DNA of 64,000 bases from Pseudomonas sp. PIC25 (GTDB taxonomy: Bacteria > Pseudomonadota > Gammaproteobacteria > Pseudomonadales > Pseudomonadaceae). The notes beneath the pieces are model-generated. The model was not told the DNA's origin, did not search any database, and was given only the letters and a program-made list of their open reading frames with translations. The DNA lies in NCBI RefSeq assembly GCF_002286785.1, contig NZ_MUJY01000099.1, positions 1 through 64,000 on the forward strand. Direction: 5' to 3'. This document shows positions 10,201 to 18,837 of this stretch, in pieces. Both the position numbers and the translations under genes were made by a program. Numbering within the stretch: position 1 is the first letter of the stretch; every line of letters begins with the position of its first letter.

Positions 10201-10351
10201 AGGTGTTGCGCGTCTCACGAGTGCTCGCCAGTTTGAAGTGGCGAACCTGGTCGGCGAAGGCAGCCGGTGGAGCCATGCCCAGCGCCGCCATGCTCGATCC
10301 CCCAAGGCCGACCGCACAGACCTTGAAGAATTGCCGACGGTTCATATCCAT
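7277..10351 (-). CDS. fdoG: Formate dehydrogenase catalytic subunit, selenoprotein (UGA = Sec)
   Basis: A 1024-residue molybdopterin / bis-MGD enzyme that oxidises formate to CO2 in the periplasm. The N-terminus [10 protein letters not shown] is a Tat signal ending near AFA at residue 33. A [4Fe-4S] site follows (CPYCSVGC at about 51-58, then CPKGAG). The frame runs to a UGA at 9763-9761, codon 197, in the context [16 protein letters not shown]. Family members have selenocysteine exactly there, as the molybdenum ligand. The downstream part continues in frame to 7277, so a naive caller would split the gene into two. A SECIS hairpin follows the UGA at once. AGGAGA lies seven bases before the first ATG. 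Length matches FdnG/FdoG (about 1015). Confidence 0.96.
9718..9763 (-). promoter_or_regulatory. Bacterial SECIS element with the Sec UGA codon
   Basis: Immediately after the UGA (9763-9761) the minus strand has CACGGCC, paired with GGCCGTG at 9724-9718. Inside is an upper hairpin, GGCA-AGUCU-UGCC. This matches the bacterial SECIS layout: a hairpin starting right at the UGA with a small apical loop containing GU, recognised by the winged-helix domain of SelB. The base pairing is compatible with the required coding sequence. Confidence 0.88.
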
Positions 10352-10406
10352 CGTTGTTCTCCTGCATCAGGCTTGGAGCGGTACAAGCGAGCCCGCTCAA
10401 TCCATA

Positions 10407-10434
10407 ACCCTAGCCAAGACAAGGGAATTGGCAA
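10407..10434 (-). promoter_or_regulatory. Possible sigma-70 promoter of the fdo operon
   Basis: On the minus strand TTGCCA (10434-10429) and TAGGGT (10412-10407) are 16 bases apart, about 56 bases before the fdoG start. The match is weak. I saw no clear Anr/FNR palindrome (TTGAT-N4-ATCAA) in the 139 bases upstream of fdoG. Confidence 0.3.
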
Positions 10435-10490
10435 ATCGCCATCCGCGCGGGGCGGGCCGATGGGATCGATTGGCACCGGAGTGAGGCATA

Positions 10491-10742
10491 TTGAAGGGGT
10501 TGAGCTGGTGGCACTGGGCGGGCGGTTTTCTCGGTGCCTTCTTCATCGCCACCGCCGCCTTCGCCGGGCCGCGCATCGGCGCCCTGCTGCTAATGGTTCT
10601 GGTGCTCGCCGGTCAGTTGGGCATGGCACTGCTGCTCGATCACTTCGGCTGGGCCGGCTACCGCGAGACACCGATCAGCGTGGGCAAGGTCGCCGGGGTG
10701 CTACTGATCGTCGCCGGTATCTGGCTGATCCGCCGCGGCTGA
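10491..10742 (+). pseudogene. C-terminal half of a YdcZ/DUF606-type DMT transporter
   Basis: An 83-codon frame with hydrophobic segments GGFLGAFFIATAAFAG, IGALLLMVLVLAGQL and VAGVLLIVAGIWLI, separated by LLDHFGWAGYRETPIS. This is the second half of small DMT-superfamily (YdcZ/DUF606) permeases, which normally have about 140-150 residues. The frame is closed by a TGA seven bases before the TTG at 10491, and no N-terminal half is visible upstream. I therefore read it as a 5'-truncated remnant. Its 3' end overlaps the convergent gene at 10701 by 42 bases. A functional short membrane protein started from TTG cannot be excluded. Confidence 0.6.
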
Positions 10743-11678
10743 TCGTCCGCCACGGCCGAACGCATAGAACAGGTTGGGCTCGCTGACCAGATAGAGGTTG
10801 CCTCGCTCGTCGAAGGTCATGCCTTCGGCCTGCGGCACGCCGCTGTCGAGCCCGGCGAACCCACCGAACAACGAGCGCAGGCCAATCAGGCGGCCGTTGC
10901 GGTCCAGCTCCATCAACAGCTTCGATTCGTCGCTGAGCAGCACCAGATGCCCGCTGCCCGCGTCGAAATGCACCGCCGACAGGTCGCGGGCCGGCAGGTC
11001 CCTCACCCATGCCTCGCGATCGATCACCTGTAGGCCGAACGCACCGTCGAGGCTGGCCTTGAGCCCGCGTATCTCGTAGAGCTTGATCGGCGAATGCTCC
11101 TTGGCCACGAACAGGCGGTCGCCGGCACGGTCGTAGCCGACGCCCTCGAAGCCGTTGTTGTCGACCTCGCCGAGACTCAGCGTCAGGCTGCGAGCATCGC
11201 TGCGGAACAGCGGGCCGGGGCGTTCAGGAACGGGAATCGCCAGCAGCGCCTGGCTGCGCTCCTCGATCACCAGCAGCAGGTCGTCGCCCAGGTAGGCGAG
11301 GTCTTCGACATCGGCGAAGCCACTGAGCGGATAGCGTCCGAGGAACTCGCCTTCCTTGCCCAGGGCGATCAGTTCCTCCGGGTTGTTCACCACCGCCCAG
11401 AACCGGTCGCGCCGCTCGTCATAGGCCAGCCCGGAAAGGTTCTTGTCCACCGTCTCCACCGCCAGCGCCTCGGTGAGTACCCGGTATTCCGGCAGGCGCA
11501 GGCCGCGTAACGTCTCAGTGCCCGGATGCCAGGCGGTTTTCAGCCAGAAGTAGACCCGCTCGTCGAGGTGCAGGAGACGCACCTGATAGAACGACAGCAG
11601 ACTGAAGAGCAGCAGCGCCCATTTCCATGGACCGAGAGCAGGCAGCTTTCCCAGCAGCCCCTTGGCGATAGCGGACAT
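10701..11678 (-). CDS. SdiA-regulated domain protein (YjiK-like)
   Basis: A 325-residue protein with one N-terminal membrane anchor (WALLLFSLLSFYQVRLL) and a periplasmic six-bladed propeller-like domain. Recurrent blades include NLSGLAYDERRDRFWAV, DVEDLAYLGDDLLLVIEE, GFEGVGYDRAGDRLFVAKE and QAEGMTFDERGNLYLVSE, the signature of the SdiA-regulated family. The molecular function of that family is not established. I start it at the ATG at 11678-11676, preceded by GGGAA seven bases away and just before the membrane segment; the frame is open 50 codons further but without such a site. It is divergent from the SulP gene. Confidence 0.8.
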   Translation of the reverse strand: MSAIAKGLLGKLPALGPWKWALLLFSLLSFYQVRLLHLDERVYFWLKTAWHPGTETLRGLRLPEYRVLTEALAVETVDKNLSGLAYDERRDRFWAVVNNPEELIALGKEGEFLGRYPLSGFADVEDLAYLGDDLLLVIEERSQALLAIPVPERPGPLFRSDARSLTLSLGEVDNNGFEGVGYDRAGDRLFVAKEHSPIKLYEIRGLKASLDGAFGLQVIDREAWVRDLPARDLSAVHFDAGSGHLVLLSDESKLLMELDRNGRLIGLRSLFGGFAGLDSGVPQAEGMTFDERGNLYLVSEPNLFYAFGRGGRSAAADQPDTGDDQ

Positions 11679-12033
11679 TGGCGATTCCCGATTGGAATGA
11701 CAGGCAGTCTCTCCGAGAAATGTTTCAGCCTGACGAGCGACCGATACCGGCCGACGCGGCGGATCGTCGGTCGTCAGGCCGCGCCCGCCTGTGCTAAGGT
11801 TCGCCCCCTCTTGCAAACACCGGTTCAAGACGCGTCGCGATGACCGTGCATTCCCTCAGCTGGCTGCCCACGCCGCCATAGCGCTCCGCCCCCTCCGCAC
11901 ACCTGCCGCCGTGCAGGTCGCCCCTGCGCCTGTCCCTGCGATGGGCGCGCCCTTGCGTGTCGACTCTTACAACTGATTGCCGAAGCCTGATCGCTCCCGA
12001 GTCGGTCTGCGCTTCATTCGAATAGGAATACCC
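11679..12033. other. Divergent intergenic region upstream of the SulP gene
   Basis: 355 bases without a convincing gene, holding the promoters for the SdiA-regulated-type protein (minus) and the SulP transporter (plus). A 13-codon frame at 11840-11881 (MTVHSLSWLPTPP) could be a leader peptide but has no supporting evidence. No classical riboswitch fold was recognised by eye. The last 15 bases carry the AGGA ribosome site of the transporter. Confidence 0.5.
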
Positions 12034-13521
12034 ATGCTCCAGTCCCTCAAGCAGACCTGGTTTTTCAACGTCCGCGGCGATGTGCTCGCCGGCCTGGTGG
12101 TCGCCCTGGCGCTGATCCCGGAGGCCATCGCCTTTTCCATCATCGCCGGGGTCGACCCGAAGGTTGGTCTCTATGCCTCCTTCTGTATCGCGGTGGTGAT
12201 TGCCTTCGTCGGCGGCCGTCCGGGGATGATTTCCGCCGCCACTGGCGCCATGGCGCTGCTGATGGTGACGCTGGTGAAGAACCACGGCCTCGAATACCTG
12301 CTGGCCGCCAGCCTGCTCTGCGGGGTGTTGCAGATCGGCGCGGGTTACCTGCGGCTGGGCTCGCTGATGCGCTTCGTCTCGCGCTCGGTGGTCACTGGCT
12401 TCGTCAATGCCCTGGCGATCCTGATCTTCATGGCCCAGTTGCCCGAGCTGACCAACGTTACCTGGCACGTCTACGCCATGACTGCCGCCGGTCTGGGCAT
12501 CATCTACCTGTTTCCCTACGTGCCGGTGATCGGCAAGGTGATTCCCTCGCCGCTGGTCTGCATCCTGTCGATGACTGCCGTGTCCATCGCCCTCGGCCTG
12601 GATATCCGCACCGTCGGCGACATGGGCGAGCTGCCGGACACCCTGCCGGTGTTCCTCTGGCCGGACGTACCGCTGACCTTCGAGACCCTGGCGATCGTCT
12701 TCCCCTACTCGGCGGCCCTGGCCGTGGTCGGCCTGCTGGAATCGATGATGACGGCGACCATCGTCGACGACCTGACCGACACCCCCAGCGACAAGAACCG
12801 CGAGTGCAAGGGTCAGGGCGTCGCCAACATCGCCGCCGGCCTGCTCGGCGGCATGGCCGGCTGCGCGATGATCGGCCAGTCGGTGATCAACGTGAAATCC
12901 GGCGGACGCGGCCGGCTGTCCACCCTGGTGGCCGGTTCCGTGCTGCTGGTGCTGGTGGTGTTTCTCAGCGACTGGGTACGGCAGATCCCCATGGCCGCGC
13001 TGGTGGCGGTGATGATCATGGTTTCCATCGGCACCTTCAGCTGGGATTCGCTGCGCAACCTCAAGCGTTACCCGCTCTCCACCAACCTCGTGATGATCGC
13101 CACGGTCGCCGTGGTGGTGTACACCCACAACCTGGCCTACGGGGTTTTCGTCGGCGTGCTGCTGGCGGCGATGTTCTTCGCCAACAAGATCGGCCATTTC
13201 CTGTATATCGGCTCGGATACCGATGCCGACGGCACCCGGCGCACCTACAAGGTGGTCGGCCAGGTGTTCTTCGCCTCGGCGGACAAGTTCGTCGGCGCTT
13301 TCGACTTCAAGGAGGCGGTGGGCAGCGTCGTCATCGACCTGTCCCGTGCGCATTTCTGGGACGTCACCGCCGTCGCCGCGCTGGACAAGGTGGTGCTCAA
13401 GCTGCGTCGCGAGGGCACCCAGGTGGAGGTGATCGGCCTCAACGAGGCCAGCGCCACCATCGTCGACCGCTTCGCCGTGCATGACAAACCGGACGCCGCC
13501 GATCAGCTCATGGGCCACTAA
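12034..13521 (+). CDS. SulP-family inorganic anion transporter with STAS domain
   Basis: A 495-residue inner-membrane protein of the SLC26/SulP family. The opening, with [26 protein letters not shown], is the SulP signature around helices 1-2. Ten or more hydrophobic segments follow to about residue 385. The cytoplasmic STAS domain occupies the last 90 or so residues ([21 protein letters not shown]). Substrates in this family include sulfate and bicarbonate, and the sequence alone does not decide; no carbonic anhydrase gene is next to it. The ATG at 12034 has AGGA seven bases upstream and starts just before the family motif. The stop is 11 bases before the universal stress gene, so the two are probably co-transcribed. 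Confidence 0.9.
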   Translation: MLQSLKQTWFFNVRGDVLAGLVVALALIPEAIAFSIIAGVDPKVGLYASFCIAVVIAFVGGRPGMISAATGAMALLMVTLVKNHGLEYLLAASLLCGVLQIGAGYLRLGSLMRFVSRSVVTGFVNALAILIFMAQLPELTNVTWHVYAMTAAGLGIIYLFPYVPVIGKVIPSPLVCILSMTAVSIALGLDIRTVGDMGELPDTLPVFLWPDVPLTFETLAIVFPYSAALAVVGLLESMMTATIVDDLTDTPSDKNRECKGQGVANIAAGLLGGMAGCAMIGQSVINVKSGGRGRLSTLVAGSVLLVLVVFLSDWVRQIPMAALVAVMIMVSIGTFSWDSLRNLKRYPLSTNLVMIATVAVVVYTHNLAYGVFVGVLLAAMFFANKIGHFLYIGSDTDADGTRRTYKVVGQVFFASADKFVGAFDFKEAVGSVVIDLSRAHFWDVTAVAALDKVVLKLRREGTQVEVIGLNEASATIVDRFAVHDKPDAADQLMGH

Positions 13522-13532
13522 GGAGAACGCAG

Positions 13533-14378
13533 ATGACCGACGTAATCGCCTGTATCGATGGATCGCAATCCTCCCCGGCGGTTTGCGACTACGCCGCCTG
13601 GGCCAGCCTGCGGCTCGACGCGCCGCTGACGCTGCTCCACGTGCTGGATCAGAACCAGTACCCGAACAAGGCCGACCTGTCCGGCAACATCGGCCTGGGC
13701 AGCCGCGAACATTTGCTGGAACAGCTCGCCGCACTCGACGAACAGCGCAGCAAGCTGGCCCAGGAGCAGGGTCGGTTGATGCTGGAAGCTGCCAAGGAGC
13801 GTGTCCGGGCCGATGGCGTGGCCGAACCACACCTGCGCCAGCGCCACGGCAACCTGGTGGACAGTCTGCGCGAGTTGGAGGGCACCATGCGCCTGCTGGT
13901 AATGGGCCGCCAGGGCGAGGCCAGCCTCGGCGAGCAGATCGGCAGCCATCTGGAAAGCGTCATCCGCACTTTGCATCGACCGATCCTGGTGACACCGAAC
14001 AGCTTCCAGGCACCGCAAAGCCTGTTGCTGGCATTCGACGGCAGTGCCACCTGCCGCAAGGGCGTCGAGACCATCGCCGACAGCCCGCTGTTCAAGAGCA
14101 TGCCGGTGCATCTGCTGCTGGTCGGAGCGGCTACACATGACGCCCACGAACAGCTCGAAGCCGCCTGCAAGCGGCTGCGCAACGCCGGGCTCGCAGCGCA
14201 ATCGGCAATCCGCGCCGGCGAGGTCGAGCCGACCCTGCACGCCTACCAGGCCGAGCAGGGGCTCGACCTGCTGGTGATGGGAGCTTATGGGCACTCACGC
14301 ATCCGCCAGTTCCTGGTTGGCAGCACCACCGCCAGCATGTTGCGCACCAGCCGAACACCGCTTCTGTTGCTGCGCTGA
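13533..14378 (+). CDS. Tandem-domain universal stress protein (UspA family)
   Basis: A 281-residue cytoplasmic protein with two Usp domains, about 1-150 and 151-281. The second keeps an ATP-binding-like motif, MGAYGHSRIRQFLVGSTTASML. The first has a more degenerate version, MGRQGEASLGEQIGSHL. Such E-type Usp proteins bind nucleotides and help survival under energy or oxidative stress. In Pseudomonas they often accompany anaerobic or transport genes. It follows the SulP gene by 11 bases with AGGAGA before its ATG, which suggests a two-gene operon. Confidence 0.9.
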   Translation: MTDVIACIDGSQSSPAVCDYAAWASLRLDAPLTLLHVLDQNQYPNKADLSGNIGLGSREHLLEQLAALDEQRSKLAQEQGRLMLEAAKERVRADGVAEPHLRQRHGNLVDSLRELEGTMRLLVMGRQGEASLGEQIGSHLESVIRTLHRPILVTPNSFQAPQSLLLAFDGSATCRKGVETIADSPLFKSMPVHLLLVGAATHDAHEQLEAACKRLRNAGLAAQSAIRAGEVEPTLHAYQAEQGLDLLVMGAYGHSRIRQFLVGSTTASMLRTSRTPLLLLR

Positions 14379-14524
14379 TACAGATTCCCGCACTGGGCGC
14401 GGTGCTCTGCGTCGGGCCCCGGTGCGCGTGACACTTTCGGATAAATGACATGGTGGCAATTTGCATCTAGCGTGATACAAAGCGCCTATGCTCAATCCTG
14501 CCGTTCTGTGATCACAACTTTCCG

Positions 14525-15658
14525 ATGACCGACGCCGAGATTCCCCGTCAGTTGGACGCCTTTACCCTGTGGCGGGAAGCCGTGGACATGCGTTCACGCT
14601 CACGCGTGGGCGGCTTCTATTACCTGTTCGCCTGGCTGCTGGTCTGGGGATTCAGCGCGGCGCCCATGGAGAACTGGCCAGCGGGCCTCGGACTCGGCCT
14701 GTTGTTCGGCCTGACCCTGGCCCTGCGCTGGCTGCACGACCTGCCGGCGAGCCACGATCCCGATCTGCTGCGACATTGGATGAAGCGCCGCTGGCAGCTG
14801 ATCCACTTCACCTCGCTGGCCTGGGGGCTGGTCCAGGCCTGGGTGCTGCTCGACGAGGCCTACCGGGACACGCGGCTGATCGCCACGCTCAGCACCATCG
14901 CCTTCAGCACGGCGATGGTCTCCACCTTCGCCATGAACCGCCGCTGCTGCGCCCTGGCCATCCTGTTGTTGTACCTGCCCGGGCTGATCAGCCTGAGCCG
15001 AGGCATGGAGAACCTCGGCGAGCTGGTGACCCTGACCTTCTACTTCAGCTACCTGTTGCTGGCGCTCAACCGCAGCCACAAGGACTACCATGGCAACCTT
15101 GCGCTGGAGTTGCAGTTGATCGAGCAGCGCGACCGCCTCGACGCCCTCAGCCGTACCGACAGCCTCACTCAGTTGGGTAACCGCTACCAGTTCAACAACC
15201 TGTTCCCCTCCATGGTCGCCGCGGCCCAGCGCCAGCGCGGCTCGCTGGCGCTGGTGCTGCTGGATATCGATTACTTCAAGCACGTCAACGACAACTTTGG
15301 CCACACCACCGGCGACCTCTGCCTGCAACACTTCGCCGAACGCATGCGCCAGGTGTTCCGTCGCGACAGCGACGCCCTGCTGCGCCTGGGCGGCGAGGAA
15401 TTCGGCGTGCTGATGCCGGACACCAGCCTGGAACAGGCCCAAACGCTGGCCGAAAGTTTCCGGCAGAACCTGATCCACCAGGGTTTCGAGGTGCAGGGAC
15501 GCACCCTGCCGCTGACCGCCAGCCTCGGCGTGGGCTGCTTCGACCCCAGCCGGGACAGTGCGGAGTCGTTCTTCAAGCGCGTCGACGACGCGTTGTACAA
15601 GGCCAAGGCCACCGGTCGCGACCGCATGGTCCTGGCCAGTTATGCCTCGGCCCAGTAG
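14525..15658 (+). CDS. Membrane-bound diguanylate cyclase (GGDEF)
   Basis: A 377-residue enzyme that makes cyclic-di-GMP from two GTP. The N-terminal 190 residues contain about six hydrophobic helices (for example FYYLFAWLLVWGF and LGLGLLFGLTLALRWL) and no named sensor domain that I recognise. The GGDEF domain starts with RTDSLTQLGNRYQFN near residue 212. It has the active-site LRLGGEEFGVLMPD, with the inhibitory site RDSD five residues before GGEEF, so it should be both active and product-inhibited. It stands alone, followed by a cluster of REP sequences. Confidence 0.92.
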   Translation: MTDAEIPRQLDAFTLWREAVDMRSRSRVGGFYYLFAWLLVWGFSAAPMENWPAGLGLGLLFGLTLALRWLHDLPASHDPDLLRHWMKRRWQLIHFTSLAWGLVQAWVLLDEAYRDTRLIATLSTIAFSTAMVSTFAMNRRCCALAILLLYLPGLISLSRGMENLGELVTLTFYFSYLLLALNRSHKDYHGNLALELQLIEQRDRLDALSRTDSLTQLGNRYQFNNLFPSMVAAAQRQRGSLALVLLDIDYFKHVNDNFGHTTGDLCLQHFAERMRQVFRRDSDALLRLGGEEFGVLMPDTSLEQAQTLAESFRQNLIHQGFEVQGRTLPLTASLGVGCFDPSRDSAESFFKRVDDALYKAKATGRDRMVLASYASAQ

Positions 15659-15675
15659 GGTCACCGGCGGAGCCT

Positions 15676-15866
15676 CGTGGGCGAATGAATTCACCCCTAC
15701 ACCGGGCCCTTGTGGGAGCGAATTCATTCGCGATGAAGTGACGAAGGTGCTTCGCCAATCGCGAATGAATTCGCTCCTACAGGTTGCTCGCCACGCTTCT
15801 CTTTCGTAGGAGCCAGCTCTGCTGGCGAAGCTCTATGTCGCCCATCGCGAACAAGCTCCTCCTACA
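15676..15866. repeat. Cluster of Pseudomonas REP elements
   Basis: Three successive palindromic units. The first is around 15680-15700. The second, at 15711-15780, has GGGAGCGAATTCATTCGCGA facing TCGCGAATGAATTCGCTCC. The third, at 15805-15866, has GTAGGAGCCAGCTCTGCTGG facing AACAAGCTCCTCCTAC. They fill the convergent gap between the cyclase and the chemoreceptor. The same family occurs at 29658-29762 and 59769-59828. Confidence 0.85.
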
Positions 15867-15887
15867 GACAAAGCCCCGTGCCCTCGC

Positions 15888-17819
15888 TCAGAGCCGGAAA
15901 TTACCCATCTGCCGCGCCAGGTCTTCGGCCAGGCGGCTGAGGGTGCGGCAATCCTCGCGGCAGGCGCGGACTTCGTCGGCGGTGGCGTGGGCCAGGTCGG
16001 CGATGCCCTGGACGTTGCGGTTGATCTCCTCGGTGACCGTGGTCTGCTCCTCGGTGGCCGCCGCCACCTGGGTGTTCATGTCGCTGATCCGCTCCACCTG
16101 GTCGGTAATCGCGCCAAGCGAATGGCCGGTGCGCTGGCTCGCTTCGACGCCGGTGCCGGTGGCCGACTGTCCGGCGTGCATCGAGCTGACCGCGGTGTCG
16201 GCGCCCTGCTTCAGGCGCTGGATCATCTGCTGTATTTCATCGGTGGAGGACTGGGTTCGGCTGGCCAGGGTCCGCACTTCGTCGGCAACCACGGCGAAAC
16301 CGCGGCCCATCTCCCCGGCCCGGGCCGCTTCGATGGCGGCATTCAGGGCGAGCAGGTTGGTCTGCTCGGAAATGCCGCGGATCACCGCCAGCACCTGGTC
16401 GATGGAGGCCACCTGCTCCGCCAGCTCGGCGACCGCCTCGGAGGCGCTGCCGATCTCCCCGGACATCCGCTCGATCAGCGCCACCGACTGGCCGACCACC
16501 TGCCGCGCGCCGCTGGCCTCGCTGCGTGCCGTCTGCGATGCCTGGGCAGCGGCGCTGGCGTTGCGGGCGATCTCCTGCACGGTCAGGCCCATTTCATGGA
16601 CGGCGGTAGCCACCATGTCGGTCATTTCCTGCTGGCGACCGGCGCGGCCGGCGGTGTTCTCCACCACCTGCGCCACCTGCCCCACCGCCGAGCGCAGACG
16701 CTCGCTGGTGGCCAGCACCTCGCCGATCAGGCTGCGTTGGCTTTCCAGGAAGCGGTTGAAGCCACGCGCCAGATCGCCCAGTTCGTCGGCACGGTCTTCG
16801 CGCAGCCGGCGGGTCAGGTCACCACCGCCGCCACCGATTTCCACCAGCGCCGCCGTGACCTGGCGGATCGGCCGCACCAGCCCGCGTGCCAGCAACACCA
16901 CCAGGCCGAGGAACAGCAGCGCCACCGCCACGCCGATCAGGCTGGTCATCCATAGCGCCTGGCGGGCCTCGGCATAGACCTCCGATTCCGGCACCTCGCT
17001 GACCAGCACCCAGTCGAGGGCCTGCAGCGGCTGGGCGATGGCGAGGAACGCCTCGCCGTCGCGCTCGAACGACACGGCCTTGCTCGATGCGCCGAGCAAC
17101 TTCCTGGCGGCATCGGCACCCACCAGTTGCTCCAGCTCGCGGCTGTCGTTGAATTCCGCCTGCGGATGCACCTTCACCCGACCGTCGGCGCTCACCAGAT
17201 AGACGCGCCCGGCCTGGCCAAAGCGGAAGTCGCGGATCATGTCGGACATGGCACCTAGGCTGAAGCCGAGCCCGGCCACCCCGAGCGTCTTCCCCTCGGC
17301 GGCGATGCGCTGGTTGATGAACAACGTCGGCTGGCGTGTGCCCTGGTCGATATCAATCTCCAGGGAACGGTCCTTGCCGGAATCGACGAACCCATAGAAC
17401 CAGGCGTTTTCCTTCGGTCCGCGGCTGAGGGTGCGGTCGAGGCCCTTGCCGGTGAAGTAGTGGCCGCTGTCGAGGGCGACGATGAAAGTGATCAGCGCCT
17501 TCTGCCGCGTCTGTACGCCGGCTAGGTAGCGGCTGAAGCTGCCTTGGGCACTGGCATCCTCGCCGTTGGCCAGCCAGTCCGCCACTAGGCTGTTGCCGGC
17601 GATACCCTGGGCGGCGGTGAGCGGCTCGGCGAGTACCCGCTCGAGATCGTTGCGGATCGCCAGGATGCTGGCCGGCAGAGCTTCCTCGATCAGGTAGCGC
17701 TCGGCCAGGCGATTGGATACCGCCGAATAGATGCCGACCACGATGAGGATACTGGCCAGCAGGGCGGTGCCCATGCTGAGGATCAGCTGCCATTGAATAC
17801 TGCGTTGCCAAAGGCGCAT
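15888..17819 (-). CDS. Methyl-accepting chemotaxis protein with Cache-type sensor
   Basis: A 643-residue inner-membrane chemoreceptor. A first helix at about residues 8-32 and a second ([22 protein letters not shown]) near 275-300 bracket a periplasmic double-Cache-like domain (contains [17 protein letters not shown] and [19 protein letters not shown]). A HAMP follows, with [19 protein letters not shown]. The signalling tip is [20 protein letters not shown] followed by [15 protein letters not shown]. Ligands of related Pseudomonas dCache receptors include amino acids, but specificity cannot be read here. I use the ATG at 17819, which has GGAG six bases upstream, rather than one 13 codons earlier. 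No CheA/CheW genes are nearby. Confidence 0.9.
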   Translation of the reverse strand: MRLWQRSIQWQLILSMGTALLASILIVVGIYSAVSNRLAERYLIEEALPASILAIRNDLERVLAEPLTAAQGIAGNSLVADWLANGEDASAQGSFSRYLAGVQTRQKALITFIVALDSGHYFTGKGLDRTLSRGPKENAWFYGFVDSGKDRSLEIDIDQGTRQPTLFINQRIAAEGKTLGVAGLGFSLGAMSDMIRDFRFGQAGRVYLVSADGRVKVHPQAEFNDSRELEQLVGADAARKLLGASSKAVSFERDGEAFLAIAQPLQALDWVLVSEVPESEVYAEARQALWMTSLIGVAVALLFLGLVVLLARGLVRPIRQVTAALVEIGGGGGDLTRRLREDRADELGDLARGFNRFLESQRSLIGEVLATSERLRSAVGQVAQVVENTAGRAGRQQEMTDMVATAVHEMGLTVQEIARNASAAAQASQTARSEASGARQVVGQSVALIERMSGEIGSASEAVAELAEQVASIDQVLAVIRGISEQTNLLALNAAIEAARAGEMGRGFAVVADEVRTLASRTQSSTDEIQQMIQRLKQGADTAVSSMHAGQSATGTGVEASQRTGHSLGAITDQVERISDMNTQVAAATEEQTTVTEEINRNVQGIADLAHATADEVRACREDCRTLSRLAEDLARQMGNFRL

Positions 17820-17966
17820 GTGGGATCTCCGGATTCTGGCGGCCAACACTGTATACAAAACATGTACACAATATTACAAGCAAGGCCGATGAAAGCCGTA
17901 TCGGCAGATCGCCGGGCCACATGAGAGAAAGTCATCCTGTCCGGACGTGCGGTCACCACCTGTCGC

Positions 17967-18737
17967 TCAAGGCAGCAGGTCCTGGTCGGCTTTCAACCCG
18001 GCCGGAGGGCTGTCGGGAAACCACTGAGAGTGAATGTGCGCGAAGCTACCGTCGCGCTTCATGTCGTCGAGAGCCGCCTGCCAGCGCCGCACCAGCGCCT
18101 TGTCGGTCTCCAGGGAAAAGGCGATGTAGCTGCTGGTGCGCATGAAAGTGTGTACAGGCTGGAGTGCATCCGGCGGCGCGCCGACTTCTTTCAGCAAGCC
18201 CGGCAGCAACTGGTCCTCGTAGACCATCAGCGGGACCCGGCCGAGCAAGGTCATGCGCACCATTTCATGCGGCTTGGGCACCAGCTCCAGGTTGGTAAAG
18301 CCCAGCCGCACCAGAACCTGATGCGAATACCACTCGCGCGGCACGGCGATATGGTTCAGTTGCCGCGCCTCCTCCAGGCTGGAGACCGGCAGGGGCTCAC
18401 CCTTGCGCGCATAGAGGCTGGTGCTGGTGCTGACAATCGGCCCGACCCAGCGGAACAGGGTTTCCCGGTCCGGCGTGCGGACGGTCACGAACAGGCCGAC
18501 GTTGGGCTGGGTGGTGGCCATCTTGTAGCCGCGCGCCCAGGGCACGACCTTGATCTCCGCCCGGGTCTCGGTGCGGCGTACGAGCTCTTTCACCACGGCG
18601 ACCGCCATACCGTCGGGCACACCGTCGTGGCTGAAGTTGATTGGCGGGTTCTCTTCCGTATACAGCAGCAGTTCCGCCGCACGCACATCGGTACAGAGCA
18701 GCAAAACCATCATCAGACGCAACCACCACGCTGCCAT
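17967..18737 (-). CDS. Periplasmic solute-binding protein, SBP_bac_3 type, orphan
   Basis: A 256-residue exported protein. The signal peptide is MAAWWLRLMMVLLLCTDVRA, and the mature part starts AELLLYTEENPPINF. The fold signature of family 3 binding proteins is present (GMAVAVVKELVRRTETRAEI, then VVPWARGYKM and TVRTPDRETLFRWVGPI). No permease or ATPase gene adjoins it, so it may feed a distant ABC transporter or act as a sensor partner; the chemoreceptor gene just downstream on the same strand is one candidate. The frame is open 49 codons upstream, but the signal peptide fixes the start at 18737. It begins 100 bases after the end of pbpC. Confidence 0.8.
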   Translation of the reverse strand: MAAWWLRLMMVLLLCTDVRAAELLLYTEENPPINFSHDGVPDGMAVAVVKELVRRTETRAEIKVVPWARGYKMATTQPNVGLFVTVRTPDRETLFRWVGPIVSTSTSLYARKGEPLPVSSLEEARQLNHIAVPREWYSHQVLVRLGFTNLELVPKPHEMVRMTLLGRVPLMVYEDQLLPGLLKEVGAPPDALQPVHTFMRTSSYIAFSLETDKALVRRWQAALDDMKRDGSFAHIHSQWFPDSPPAGLKADQDLLP

Positions 18738-18837
18738 TGTTCTCACCACTCGTACGTCCCCGGCCCGGTCAGTGAGGCCATCAAAATAATGGCACTCCAG
18801 TGCCGGTTTACCCATGCCGGTCGTCCGATGACCAGGG

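Noticed and set aside
10352-10490. Anr/FNR box controlling fdo
   Set aside because: No TTGAT-N4-ATCAA palindrome is visible in the upstream region.
7268-10786. A plus-strand open frame of 1172 codons antisense to fdoG
   Set aside because: No family resemblance, composition typical of antisense third-position shadows in GC-rich DNA, and the opposite strand carries an unambiguous conserved gene.
11840-11881. A 13-codon frame (MTVHSLSWLPTPP) as a regulatory leader peptide for the SulP gene
   Set aside because: No ribosome site that I can defend, no alternative RNA hairpins identified, and about 150 bases to the gene. Too weak to list as a gene.
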